Source: Watersipora subatra (lineage: Eukaryota > Bryozoa > Gymnolaemata > Cheilostomatida > Watersiporidae). Taken from it: a DNA stretch of 64,000 bases. Under the pieces are notes generated by a model that saw only the letters and a list, made by a program, of their open reading frames with translations, was not told the DNA's origin and did no database searches. The position numbers were made by a program, and so were the translations under genes. Positions 23,196-35,059 of the stretch are shown in pieces; within the stretch, counting starts at the first letter, position 1, and every line of letters starts with the position of its first letter. The DNA lies in NCBI RefSeq assembly GCF_963576615.1, contig NC_088711.1:39118621-39182620 (forward strand), written 5' to 3'.

Positions 23196-23660
23196 AATCA
23201 TTTATAAGTAGCTTTTATACCCAACCTCAACAAATGTACTACTAGATGACTGCCCTGCTCATTAAAAATAGGTAATGGTAAATAATCATTTATAAGTAGC
23301 TTTTATACCCAACCTTAACAAATGTACTACTAGATGAATGCCGGGCTCATTAAAAATAGGTAATGGTAAATAATCATTTATAAGTAGCTTTTACACCCAA
23401 CCTCAACAAATGTACTACTAGATGAATGCCGGGGCTCATTAAAAATAGGTAATGGTAAATAATCATTTATAAGTAGCTTTTATACCCAACCTCAACAAAT
23501 GTACTACTAGATGAATGCCCGGCTCATTAAAAATAGGTAATGGTAAATAATCATTTATAAGTAGCTTTTACACCCAACCTCAACAAATGTACTACTAGAT
23601 GAATGCCCGGCTCATTAAGAATAGGTAATCGTAAAAAATCATTTATAAGTAGCTATAAAA
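23196..23660. repeat. 88-bp tandem repeat, about five copies
   Basis: Units start at 23196, 23284, 23372 and so on with AATCATTTATAAGTAGCTTT and include CAACAAATGTACTACTAGAT. Copies are highly similar, so amplification is recent. It shares no sequence with the neighbouring exons. Confidence 0.93.
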
Positions 23661-23673
23661 CTTAATACCAATA

Positions 23674-24810
23674 TACAGTCAAACATGGATAACTCGTCCA
23701 CGGATAGCTCGAACACATGGTTAATTCGAACATTTCCTTTGGTCCGTTCCCACGTAATGATAAATTGCTATAGATAACTCGAACTCAACACTGTTAATTC
23801 GAACTGTTTTTTTGCCCAACGGCTACCGAAACGGTTGTTATCGCTTTAGAAAATCACTTTATTCAAAGCCATAGAGGTAAACTTCATCTTTTCGTAATTC
23901 ATAAGCGTCGTTATTACCACCATCGGCAAAATATTCTTGTCAACGACTTTTCTAAAAGTTTGGTGAAATTTGATTTATATTGCGATACGATGAATAGCAC
24001 GGGCTAGCCGGGGCACGCGTGCAAGGATTTTCGCCACGCACATACAAAACAAAATTCGCATGTTGTTTTTGTTTTGTATGTGCGTGGCGAAAATCCTTGA
24101 GTGCGTGGCGTAACCCAGCTAGCCCGTGATGAATAGTTTTCCGACGTTGATTCTGTGTTGAATCAACGTCGGAATGTTGAATGTTTAAATCGTCTTAAAA
24201 ATTCTTGTAATTAAACGTATACGTTGTCTGAGCTACAAAAAAACTATTCATCGTTTGACCTAAACACAGAATACGTGTGTACATTCAATAAGTATCTATT
24301 AAAAAAGCGTGAGTGATATAGAATGTACCGTAAAACCTCGTAAAACTTCTAATTGAACTGCCTCGGAGTGTTGCTCTTAACGAATCCCAGGTAAAGTAAG
24401 ATAATCTGCATAAACTTCAAGAAAAAACGGCAAAATTGATCGTGGGTAAAACCCCAAAAGAAAAAAATGTCTTTTCTTTTGAGCATTTCAACAACGATCA
24501 AGTTTTGCCAATGTCAATCTGAAAAACGTCCTGGCAATAACATCACCTCAAACAACAAACCAATCTCAAGTGATAGAAAAATCTCTATACTTTTTCATGA
24601 AAACGTTTTAAACTTTACATTAGAAGCATTTAATTTGAAACAAGCCATTTGTGCTTTTGATTTATATTATAGTTTGTATATGTACATGTATCTACTAATA
24701 AATAAGTAAATATATGGACTTGTGACAGTGCTCTGATAACTTGAATGCTCTGATAATTCGAACACTTTTGCTCGGTCCCTTGAAGTTCGAGTTATCCATG
24801 TTTGACTGTA
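23674..24810. mobile_element. Tc1/mariner-like MITE with nested insertions
   Basis: Terminal inverted repeats TACAGTCAAACATGGATAAC and GTTATCCATGTTTGACTGTA flanked by TA. It is a full-length member of the family also seen at 11770, 48555 and 58472. A 131-bp element (23998-24128) and further palindromic sequence to about 24253 are inserted inside. No intact transposase is present. Confidence 0.85.
23998..24128. mobile_element. 131-bp foldback element with 8-bp target duplication
   Basis: Almost entirely palindromic: CACGGGCTAGCCGGGG...AAGGATTTTCGCCACGCAC pairs with GTGCGTGGCGAAAATCCTT...CAGCTAGCCCGTG. It is flanked by perfect ATGAATAG on both sides (23990-23997 and 24129-24136). The 8-bp duplication fits a hAT-mobilised MITE. 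Confidence 0.88.
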
Positions 24811-25816
24811 TATACTATTGATAGCCAATAACATAATATATAGCCTACTTATAATAAACTAGATAATATTGCCAACTTACAATAGTACATGGTTGACGTA
24901 TTTTTAAATTATAGCTATACTCTTAGCGCTTAGTCATGAAACCTATGTCATTGCTATTGTGAGTGTGTATATCTGTTAGTCTGTATTGCTATGCATTTCC
25001 ACACCTTTTAGTCGATAACCTTTCAATCTATGTATCAGTTAATGCATCGATTTGTGTCATTCCATGCATTGCTCTATGCATAGCTCAACACTTCGCTCTA
25101 TGTGGCACATTATGCATCACTCTATGTGTCACTGAAACCTGCTAAAGCTTTTGGAGCTTCTTTGTAAAGCTTGTATTTATGCTCCTAGCCCCACACTGCC
25201 TCAGCACTCATACACCCAAAGGTTGGTCTGAATTGATGTCACTGATATTGCGGTAAATCCTAGAAAAATAAACTTTTACATGCATATTATTAAAGGTAGC
25301 AGGGTCAGGAATAATTAATCATAGGGAGTGCCGTAATCTCACTAGGTGATGTGTTCAACTATCTTAATTCTTGATATGACCGCCCATTTGTTGACAAGCA
25401 ATGTCCTGGTAACAGAGTGCATTTGCTAAGTAGAAACAGGCGTGGCAATAGCTTTCTTGTTGCAGGATGGGCTGTGTATTGGAACATAGCAATGATTCAT
25501 TATTCTGCTAACTCCTAGCTTGGTAGAGATTTGATTGGTTAGTTTTTGACTTGTGATTGAAATAGTTCCATATAAACATGATTAGGCTAGTTTTATATTA
25601 ATACAGTGCACAGTTCAGCGGATCTTAATAAAACAGGCTGAACTTGCTTTTAGAGACAAGTGACATGCTAAATGTATTTAGAATCACACCGTCATTGACT
25701 ATAACTAACTTCTTGGCAAGTGTAACAAAATTTCATATAAATAGTATATTATATTTAAACACAAGGGTGTTTAAAAAAACTACATAAAAAAAATTTGTAT
25801 AAATACAAAAAAAAAT
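24811..25816. other. Intergenic, no feature recognised
   Basis: Between the MITE and the 3' end of the sulfotransferase gene. 25020-25140 holds loose repeats of GCATTGCTCTATG-like words. Part of it should be 3' untranslated region of the minus-strand gene. Confidence 0.4.
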
Positions 25817-28800
25817 TTAGTGTCCAACCAAACTTCTGAGCTCATTGACTTTATATGTCTGATCATTACACTGCTTATAGTCAGGATACTGACGACACTT
25901 ATGGAGGAGAGTAAAGTCTTCCTCTGGTACAACCAGCAAACCACAGACCCGTCTGTCGACAACAAATCTATTATTAAACTTTGTTGAATCGATCACCAGA
26001 GGTTCGGGTATTGGAACAGTGTCAATCCAATGCCGAACCGATCCAGCGCAGTACTGGGACACCTTAGTGTTAATATTGTTATATACTTTGATTTCTTCAT
26101 CTAAATCGGTCTCTCCTAGTCGTAATTTGTTAAGTTTGTCATTTGCCATTCGATAGAGCTCGGTGTCAACATTATTCCATTCATAGATTTTCGGTATCAA
26201 ATGCTGACTTATGTTGCGGAAATTCCAGTTCCACGCTATTTTCTGAACGTTCTTGTTAACGTGTATTACATCTTCCATCGACCAACAGAATTTCCGTTTC
26301 ATTAAAACCAGAGATTCGGCTAATCTTTCCAACACTAAAATGATGCTGAAGTCTTTTTCAATCCCGTTGACAAACGATCGCACTGATGTAAGGTTATCAA
26401 ACTCCGTATAGTGAAGTCCCAAATCAGCTGACTGCAGATTGCGAGTAAGCGACAAAATCTCTGTGTTTTTCATTTTTTGCATCCAAGTCGGTACAGGATC
26501 ATGCTTGGTTGGATCAGATAAAAATAATTCGAAGTCAGTGAGACTCTTTCTTAAAAACACGTTATCAAAATTAACGCTGAAATACTGGTAAGCGGATACA
26601 AGGTGAGGAGCAGGTTCTCTGAGGATGGTAATGTACGCCGTTTTTACATCCATTAGCGGCTCTATAGACGTCTTATTAAATACGATATGATTGACCAGCG
26701 CTTGGAATTTCCTGTTGCCAGGAGCAGGCATGTTGGATACAGAAGGCATGAACCTGAAGGGCCATGACAAATGAATGTTATTGTTTGACGATGGAACCAT
26801 CATTGTGAGGTTATACAGATATGCGTACTTCTGGAAAGGTGCTATCATGGTCGTGCTGCCCGACTTGTGTGTCTTGATGAAGACAAAGCTGTTTAGCCTT
26901 TGGCAACTCTTTTGTGTTGGCTTGACAGACACAGTTGAATGAGTCATAGCGACTGTTTTGACTTCTGCTGCGGGGCTGTATGCAAAACAAAGAAAATACA
27001 TAGTAAACAGCTGGAATTGTGACTTGAAGTTAGGGATCAGCGTCTTTACATTCTGATTTAGTCTATAATTCAATTTCATAAGGTAAAACATGGAGCTTGC
27101 CACTAACAACTGCATAACTGAAGTTGTATTCTCATGTTTATATTGATGGTCGATTTATGAACTTTGGCTCCCCAGAGGTTATTAAATGTACAAGTGATTA
27201 CATTTGAGAATTGTCAACTAAAGGGTTTAGAGTTGTCATCTCTATGTTTAGCCTTTTATTTGTCTTAATTTCATTAAATCGACCTTTTTGACGCAACCAC
27301 ATCTTTAATAAGAATAAATTGGAGTTGCTTGACCCAATGATATAAAATCCTCCACAAAGATAGGCGATGGCTATCATATGGGCGGGTTTTAATGATCGAG
27401 CTCTGTTGAGATTGTGCTAGCCTGGGTTACGGGGCTAACACAGTTCTCGCGGAGAGGTCGCATTGCCTTCTTAGGTTTTTGGGTATAGGTTTTTATTGCA
27501 GATATGCGTCAATCAAGGATAACAAACCAAGAATCAGCAAACCTTGAATTTCTACGTTGAAGGGCTAATATCTAACCAAAAAAATGGATCCATTGAAAAT
27601 AAAACAGTTCAAATTACCTATTTTTACTAATTTTGATATTTGTAGAGGTCGTAATATATGCTTAAAGTTATATATAATTTACTCGAAATCACCCGAACAG
27701 CATCCTTTTTTCTGTAGTTTTTGATTGATATTTTGCCACCTCTAATATAAAATGACAAAGTCTTTCATTGTTGTCACATTGTTTGACCTGGCCAATAAGA
27801 TGGGACAGCAGGCAAAGCTGTGCAGTGGAGTTTTCATACTCAAAATCTAAATATAAAACCTAATTTGGGCCCTTTCACAATGGCGACTATTAATATCCCG
27901 AATGCTTGTGAATGGCAAGTGACTGTTCATAACGATGACAATCTTGGGCAACTATATTTATTTGACAACAAAATGAAACCAACAGATCAGTAAAATAACG
28001 ACCATTGTTCATAATATTTGTAAATTTACAAGGGGCTTTATTCAGCATATTTTTTGTTCTGGTGCTATGTTTGGGTTCATTCCAACAGAGCTCAATCATT
28101 TAACCCTGCCCATATGAGAGCCATGCCTATCTTGTGGGGGTTTTATATCATTGTTTGACTGAGGATAAAAACATCATTTCTCTATCACTCTGTTCTTTAC
28201 AAATCGAATATAAATTAGAACTCGTCTATCATATATAGACATAATACAATAAGGGCAAAGACAGTAATCGCTGTTGGACAAAAATTTTTTTATCAACCAA
28301 TCACAGATAAGAGGAATCTATTAACAAATCTTATTGGGTCTTTGCACCTAACCTGAGTGTAAGGCAAACTTATGCTACAGTGACTCTTCCCATTTTTTGA
28401 TTGGAAAGCACACATTTTAAAATACTACGAAGTCTCCCTAGAGTGTGTACTACAGTACTAGACAATACTAGGAAGTCTCCCTAGAGTGAGTGCGACAGCG
28501 CTAGACAATACTAGGAAATCTCCCTCGAGTGAGTGCAACAGTGCTAGACAATACTAGGAAGTCTCCCTAAGTGAGTGCTACAGTGCTAGAGAAACGCTAA
28601 TGTCCGCTAAGAACTGCACAGCATGCAGTGTTAAGTAATGCAGTGTTAAGTAATCGCAACAAGAGCCAAGCACTCCTAGTCTCAATACATGTACATGAGT
28701 GGTGTGCAAAATTCTGGCAGCCCCTAAACAATGCAACATATTTTGTTTTATTTAAGGCTGCTGTGCTGAAAACCACCAGAGCTAAGACACTTTACGTTTA

Positions 28801-31800
28801 TCCAGAACTAGTAGCCTGTGTTCTAGTTATTGTTACTTAGTAATGTCATGTGCGCCACGGAGGGTAAGAATGCACACAAATAGTCTAACATGGTGCAGCG
28901 ATGATTCAAGGTGGGGGTCTGTCGAACCCGATGATGAGCAATTTCGATGGATTACATCTTAGCCATGCACGCTTAGGTTAAGCAGTATGGTAGAGTAGAG
29001 ATGACCCTGTTCTCAGTATCTACCACTTCTGGAACTGTCAGATTAACCTGAAGGGATGCATTTCGCAACACATCCAGTCTGACAGAGCCAGGACCAAGTA
29101 GTTATTTCACTTGCCCAATGTGTGAAGGACAGAGGTGGATCTTTAAAAGTACTACACGTTGTCAGTGTGGTACAGGGGGGCCTCCAAGTTATGGTCCAGA
29201 TCCAAAAGATCCAGCAATTTAGGGTCGAAAGCTTGTTAACCCTTTGGCTGGGAAAACGACCAAAATGTCATTTACCGGTTGCGTTGGGAAATGACATTTA
29301 TGTCGCTTTCGGTAGACCTGTATAAAGCTGTCGCCTAGTAACGTTAAACAAAGGATATGAACACTAGTAAATTTTAAATATCATCAACCAGATATCGGTG
29401 GATGATTTACAATATGAAACGATTATCTGAGAGGCGTTGCTTTGTGCTAAAAGCTAAACAAATCGCACCACCTTGGAAAAGAATAAAAGTTGGAAAAACC
29501 AGTCAACATCGGCTCGACTTTCAAAATGGAAAATAAAAGATTATTTGATCCTGCGATCGTTAGTGATTTTTTGTCTGATCAGAATAAAAAGAATTCAAAT
29601 GATACATGTAGAAGTAATGTAAACTTTTTGGACTTTTAATATACTTGGAATATACAGAGAAAACGATCGGTATGGTGGCTCGCACGGCTATGTTATAGCG
29701 TTGAACTCTACCGAACGAAAATGCTTCCAAGCATTTCTTTTTTTGCTAAAATTTTTGTTCATAAAAATAAATTTAAGATTTGAGCTATGCATGTTCATAA
29801 AATATCGATTTTATTGAATTTTCGAAAATAAATTACACGAGTTTTGGTTGTTTTTGGGGGCTTATACTTGGTCCAAGGGTTAAGAGCTTTTTGCAAAAAC
29901 AGCATTGAGCAAGACTTGAACCACCAACCCCATGGTTGATAATTCAAGATGCTACTACTAGGCCATCCTGACCCCCTAATAATGATGATTAGAAGTGTCA
30001 GGATGAAGCATGGTAGTAGTATGACTGGTTATGAAGCTGACAGTGATGGTTTGAATCCCAATGATGCAATTTCTTTTTCCAACTTCTCACTGCAGCTCCG
30101 CACACCTTTTATTACAGTTGGGTATAGATTTGTGAGCAGTTCAAATATGCAGTTAAAACTTTGCATATTTTCATTCCATTGCTTTCATTCAACCAACATT
30201 TGACCCGTGTCTCATGTTGCAAAAACCTCAAATGGCTTGAAGTTTTTGAGCCAAACTTTATAGCCAGCTCTTTGCTTTGAGATATTTCTGCATTGTTGCT
30301 GCATTCATCAGATGTTCTCTGCATCTGCTGTATCCCAGGACTTTTTCAAGGTAGACAGTGATTGATGAGTTTACTGTGAGTTTTGGAATAAGAGCTCAGT
30401 TTAGCATGTAAATGTTTGTAGTAGAAGAACAAAATATTTTAACTTGGATGAAGGGGGTACACTTTAAGACTTTAAGCTTCAAAACGATGTATGGATTCAT
30501 GCAAAACTGAGATAAAATATGAGAAGATCTGTTTATCAATAAACACAGGGTTGCCATAATTCTTCACACTGCTGTAGGTATGGTCGTATTTACTTTCTTA
30601 TTCACACAATGCATGTTGGGTGGTAACTAGAAGATGGAGATCCTTATTAGGGAACAAGATATTCCTATCCTCGACAGCTATGTAATATGTACTAATCTGT
30701 TTAGATAAATACTAAGTCTCTATTGAGCAATACTCTAGCAACAACTGGGTGCTATGTTGGGTCGACAAGCAGCTCTTGTTTCCATAGAGCGCTATTATAG
30801 TAGAGCGATTGTTGTACGTCGCCTTGTGTCAAGGCACATGTCTGCGTATGTAGCAACAGGAAAGCAAGACCTAGGCGCACGCACAATTGCCTTCGTTCAC
30901 TAAGGCCGTTTCCATGGCACAAAGAAGGCGCATCCCACAGGTCTTTCGCTTCCAAACAGCGGCACTGAATCCCGACAGAATGAGAGCGACACACAACTGT
31001 TTCCATGATGGCATCGTAGCACTGTATGGGGGTGTGTCACTACGCTATCGCAATATGGGACCTTAGGAACCTTAGACCGACTAAAAGTGGCAGAAACAAA
31101 ATTTACTGAGCAAGTAAAGTAGAGAATGATCTTATGCATTTAGGATATTCGCAAATAAAAAATTTTCTTTCTTGTTTGATTAATTTTAATGTGCTTTTTG
31201 AAAATACTAAAGAAATAAGTATAAACATGTATTTCCTGTAGCCCTTTTTCCTATGGAAGCTGAATTGGGCCCACAATCATAAACCTATAAGGTGCCCGGA
31301 AAAGACCCCCAAACTAGGTTAGTGATGTATGGGCAGTATAGGCTCAACAAACTTTAAAACTGTGACATATGAAGGCAAGTGTGCAACAAAACCACAGATG
31401 TTATCCGGCACCCTCCATGTCAGCGTAGGACTTGAAAAATATGTCATCTTACTGTCTTCAACTTAAGTATATGTTTACTTACTGTAACCATATAGCCTTT
31501 GTTATACATGAGCTTACACAAAGGTTTAGTAAATTTTATCAGAATGTATCGATAGTCTTTTTATCATTTAGGTCATTTTTGGTGTTTGAGGTGTTCAGAC
31601 AGTCAGGATGCTTCAAGATTAAAATAAACAAAACTTTATCACGATTAAAACATTTAACTAAAAAGCCCATAAAAATGACAACATAAGATGTCATTGTTGA
31701 GATAGTTGATACCAGCTATTGTGTTCAAATTGCAGCATTTCGCCTCTTGTTTCTGTCGGTTGCTTTGCGACTATAGACATCATAATCACATTTTCGTTTG

Positions 31801-32639
31801 ATCCAAACCTTTTAATCACGATCAAGTTTTATCATTTTAATTCGAAAACATCCTGATAGTCAGATCACCTCAAGCTACAAAGATAATCGCTAATTGTTAA
31901 AAAATGCTGATACTTTCTGATCAACATTTTTTAACAATTAGCAACTTTCTGTACAGAATAAAAAGTTCATCTTTAATCTTAGGATATTTAGCCTATTGAG
32001 TCATCGGTCTCGCAAGTTGATTTAGTTACATGTATTTACAAATTTATACGCATACAAGTACAAGTGCAACATGTATATAACAATATAAAAATATGAAGAA
32101 GATGTGGAAAAAGCATGGCAAACCAAAAATCCTTAATATAATACAGGCAAGTGTAGAAATAGTACACATGCCTCACAGTTAACATGGATGCCAACCCATT
32201 GCCTTTACAGAAGCGCTGCCAAGCAACAGAATATAAAATTTTACACTCTAGTTTATGCTACTCTAGTGCAATTGTAGAAATTCATACCTTATCATCCATT
32301 TTGTAGCAACGTTTCAGTAAATTTAGAAAGGCGAGTTCTGTAAACCATACCTTACCAATCTTTCTGATTCAATATTTTTTAATTGTCATCAATCAATCTC
32401 ATAGGTTTTCTCTTTGACACCGAAGACACACTAGACACACTAAACACAACAATCCCAGGTCACTTATGAACAAGAACTCACCCCTTGCTGGGAAGGAACC
32501 CAGGTGGCAGTTCCTCCACGCGTTCATAACCATCAAACTCGTCATTCGGATGTCCAACGTAGTAGAGAAGGTAAAGTAGAAGTGCTGCCGGAAGAGTCCA
32601 GAGAAGATTCAGTAGACGTTTCCTAAGCATTCTTATCAT
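25817..32639 (-). CDS. Galactose-3-O-sulfotransferase / galactosylceramide sulfotransferase-like
   Basis: Two exons, 32482-32639 and 25817-26975, join in phase (GG plus C) to give 438 aa, close to the usual Gal3ST length. Exon 1 encodes a short basic head and one hydrophobic segment (LLNLLWTLPAALLLYLLYYV), a type II Golgi membrane anchor. Exon 2 is the luminal catalytic domain. The 5'-phosphosulfate loop is VFIKTHKSGSTTM and the 3'-phosphate-binding segment is ITILREPAPHLVSAYQYF, as in sulfotransferases that use PAPS on the 3-OH of galactose in glycolipids or glycans. NxS/T sites are present. The donor (GGGTGAGTTC at 32481) and acceptor (TTTTGCATACAG before 26975) are strong. An ATG-led extension of exon 2 to 27115 exists but reads through this acceptor, so I prefer the spliced form. 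The exact acceptor sugar and the paralogue are unknown. Confidence 0.9.
27339..28155. mobile_element. MITE with AATGATATAAAA terminal inverted repeats
   Basis: CAATGATATAAAATCCTCCA then CAAAGATAGGC at the left pairs with GCCTATCTTG then TGGGGGTTTTATATCATTG at the right. CATATGGGCGGG and CCTGCCCATATG extend the arms. It lies in the sulfotransferase intron. A short relative of the terminus sits inside the element at 19773-20381. Target duplication unclear. Confidence 0.7.
28418..28592. repeat. 43-bp tandem repeat, four copies
   Basis: The unit contains AATACTAGGAAGTCTCCCTA and GAGTGAGTGCTACAGTGCTA. It lies in the sulfotransferase intron and is unrelated to its exons. Confidence 0.9.
29240..29879. 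mobile_element. piggyBac-like MITE, 640 bp
   Basis: It starts CCCTTTGGCTGGGAAAACG and ends ACTTGGTCCAAGGG, with intact TTAA duplications on both sides (29236-29239 and 29880-29883). No transposase is present. It lies in the sulfotransferase intron. Confidence 0.8.
29893..30100. mobile_element. Head-to-head pair of tRNA-like SINEs
   Basis: The antisense unit (29893-29978) reads GTCAGGATGGCCTAGTAGTA...GGTTCAAGTC in reverse complement. The sense unit (29998-30100) begins GTCAGGATGAAGCATGGTAG and has GATGGTTTGAATCCC followed by TTTCTTTTTCCAAC. Both begin with GTCAGGATG, so they are inverted with a spacer of about 20 bp. Diverged. Confidence 0.5.
30101..31430. other. Sulfotransferase intron, MITE-like remnants
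   Basis: 30770-31030 contains three GTTTCCAT words (near 30777, 30908 and 31000) in an otherwise GC-richer patch, probably one or more decayed transposon ends; similar words recur near 33075. No coding exon was recognised. Confidence 0.35.
31440..31990. mobile_element. Palindromic MITE-like repeat, also near 41500-41990
   Basis: Shares ordered segments with 41510-41990: GAGCTTACACAAA / GAGCTTGCACAAA, CAGGATGCTTCAAGATTAAA / CAGGATGTTTCAAGACTAAA, and CATCCTGATAGTCAGATCAC / CATCCTGGCAGCCAGATCAC. Both halves are internally inverted (CAGGATG...CATCCTG). This is a dispersed non-autonomous family with no transposase visible. Confidence 0.55.
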
Positions 32640-33920
32640 GATGTGTTATGATAACCAGTGTCTCTCACCGCTCACCTATAGCTCACCTAGTTTGAAACTA
32701 CATGTGGTTATCTTCTGAAAGACTAATTGGTTGTCTGGTATTTCAGAAGACAGGAAAATTAATTAGTTTTTGAACCACAGGGAGGAGCCCCCTACTATAT
32801 GCCAATGTATGCTAATTTTATTCATGACATGACAATATTGAAGGTGGGAGATCTGTAAGGGCTGGAGGTGAGAATTGGTATGGCTTTGTTGACACAACTC
32901 TGTCCACTACAGACACTGCTGGTCAAAAATAGTTGAAATGCAAATAACCAAATACGATTTATATCTTGTTGTGATTCCTATCTGTTGTTTCATAGGCAGC
33001 AGTATTATCACTGTAGCATGTAGCACTTTTATGTACCGTACAGATGTTTTATCAGTCTTGTCATATACACTGCGTTTCCATGCTCCAAATAAGTTTGGAG
33101 TTGCCCACTGCCGACAAATTCGCACAATACTGTTTCAACGATTCAGCATTGCACTATAGATGTTTCCAAAATTTTTGATGTATTTTTCAAAACAAAACTT
33201 ATTAAAGCAGACTAACTTTCCGGTCACGATCACTTTTCAATTCATGTGTATTCTACTAGTTACTGTACATAAAAAATGATATAATTTCGATCTCCTCATA
33301 CAAGCAACCATTCCTTGGCATGTGAATGTTAATGTAAAAGCAAAAAGTCAAGTTTTAGTGAGTAGCAGTGGAACGTTTTTGCAGCAGAGACTCGTGTGCT
33401 GAATTTCTTTTACTTCCACTGGAGAGAGTTTAGCCGAGTGTTATCGATTCGGATCCACCGGAAGTGAGCATTTCTGTGATGTCAAGTACATACTCTCACA
33501 ACAAATGCCTTTGCAAAAGTTAGTAGAATGTCGTCGAAGGCATTTGGAACTTACTGTTTCTACGATTTGGAGTTGAAGCAATTCTGAACCATTCACAGCA
33601 CTGATTGTATGATGAACATGAATAGGTTACGGCGCCCTTACAATTTATTCTGTAGAGTTATCATGTTTTAAAAGAGGCAAATCACAAACCGTTCGCACTA
33701 TGACAAATCTCAAGACCTCACTCCCGACATGGCGGGCTTAGGAAAGTTGAAGTTGCATGTGCCTTAGTACTCACTCCATGGATACACTCCCAAGTGCACC
33801 ACACATATACATCATATCTTAGTACACTGGATCGGTACGCTCTCTCGTGAACTACTCAGAGATAACACTAGTACACTGGATATAATATTATACACTCTCA
33901 AGTGAACTACTCACATACTG
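32640..33920. other. Sulfotransferase 5' flank, no feature recognised
   Basis: Upstream of the sulfotransferase ATG. Open frames here are short and unsupported. No core promoter could be assigned. Confidence 0.4.
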
Positions 33921-34317
33921 TAGGGGAAGGTGGGGCTAGTTGAGACAAAAATCAGTTTTTTTGCAATAATTTTTAGGTCATTGTTAATAAAGATTATTAG
34001 AGATGTGCAAAATAACATGCCACATGTTGCTCAATTTGTTCATTGGTCAATTTGGTATATGATCAAAAAATTTAATTTCTGTGGGCATTTTAGTGGAGGA
34101 CTACTAGCTGTCTCAACTTGCCCCGGAGTGGGGTAAGTAGAGACAGACACTGGGGCAAGTTGAGACAATATAAAATATCATGAAGAAAACAATTAGTTTG
34201 ACTATATATTTGGAACTAGAATATTACAACCCATATATTATTTATATTAGACTCAAATAATATGCAAATACAATGTTGTACACTGTCACATCTCTCTGTG
34301 TGTGATACATATAAAGT

Positions 34318-34704
34318 CTATTTCTTAGCCATGTCCAGATCTACTTCAAAGAGAAGTTTGTCTCGGGAACGAGAAGTACCCGGGAAAGGTCGAGGCGGTG
34401 GCAATATGAGCTTAATGGCACTAATGTCAATGGCGTCAATGTCCTGCTCCTCTTGCCATATGAATCCTACACCTAGTCTTTTGAGAAAAGTGACTTCAGA
34501 AACATCTCCGGGAGTAGAAGTGCTTAGTATCTTTCCAACATAGTATTTTTTCACTTTTCTGCACAGATATCCTACAACCACATAAGCTCCCTCTGTTATC
34601 GAGTTTTTTTCCACCTGCATTTCCTCAGCTTCAGAAGCACATGATGAAGAGTTATCGAGAGGGACTGGCTCATCATCTGATGATTCGGAACTGCTTACAG
34701 CCAC
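34318..34704 (-). pseudogene. Acidic C-terminal part of the pogo-type transposase
   Basis: Open frame of 128 aa with a Ser/Asp/Glu-rich start (SSSESSDDEPVPLDNSSS) followed by a domain with YVVVGYLCRKVKKYYVGKI and VTFLKRLG. Tails of this kind are found at the C-terminus of invertebrate Tigger/jerky-like transposases. It lies inside the element and is separated from the catalytic part by broken frames (34705-35030), so I take it as the end of the same protein. Confidence 0.55.
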
Positions 34705-35059
34705 TCTTTGTCACTTTTTTATTAGCGTGATTGTGTGACGCTTTTTCTCCTTAGCCAAACTCTCTTGTTGGATTCTCTCTTTTACCGGTGTGTTGGTCAG
34801 CACCGATGTCTCACCTCTTCTCCTTTCTTTTTGCCCTTCGTTTGATGCTGCCTTGGGGTAAAGCCTTATCATTTCCGGTGATACTTTAGATATTGACAGT
34901 GGCTGATCCGAAGTAAGCAGTACATTGGAAAAACTACACTTTTACTGGCAGATGTAGGAGTGCAAGCCTCACACATAACTGAAGCTGGACGATCGGTGAC
35001 ACTGGCTGGCATAAAATCAGCATCTGTGAATTTATCGGGGTCATAAAAAAAGATTCATG

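Noticed and set aside
23196-23660. CRISPR-like array
   Set aside because: The 88-bp units are contiguous with no unique spacers, in a eukaryotic context; it is an ordinary tandem repeat.
25817-27115. Single-exon reading of the sulfotransferase starting at 27115
   Set aside because: It reads through a strong acceptor at 26976. The exon at 32482-32639 supplies the expected membrane anchor in matching phase.
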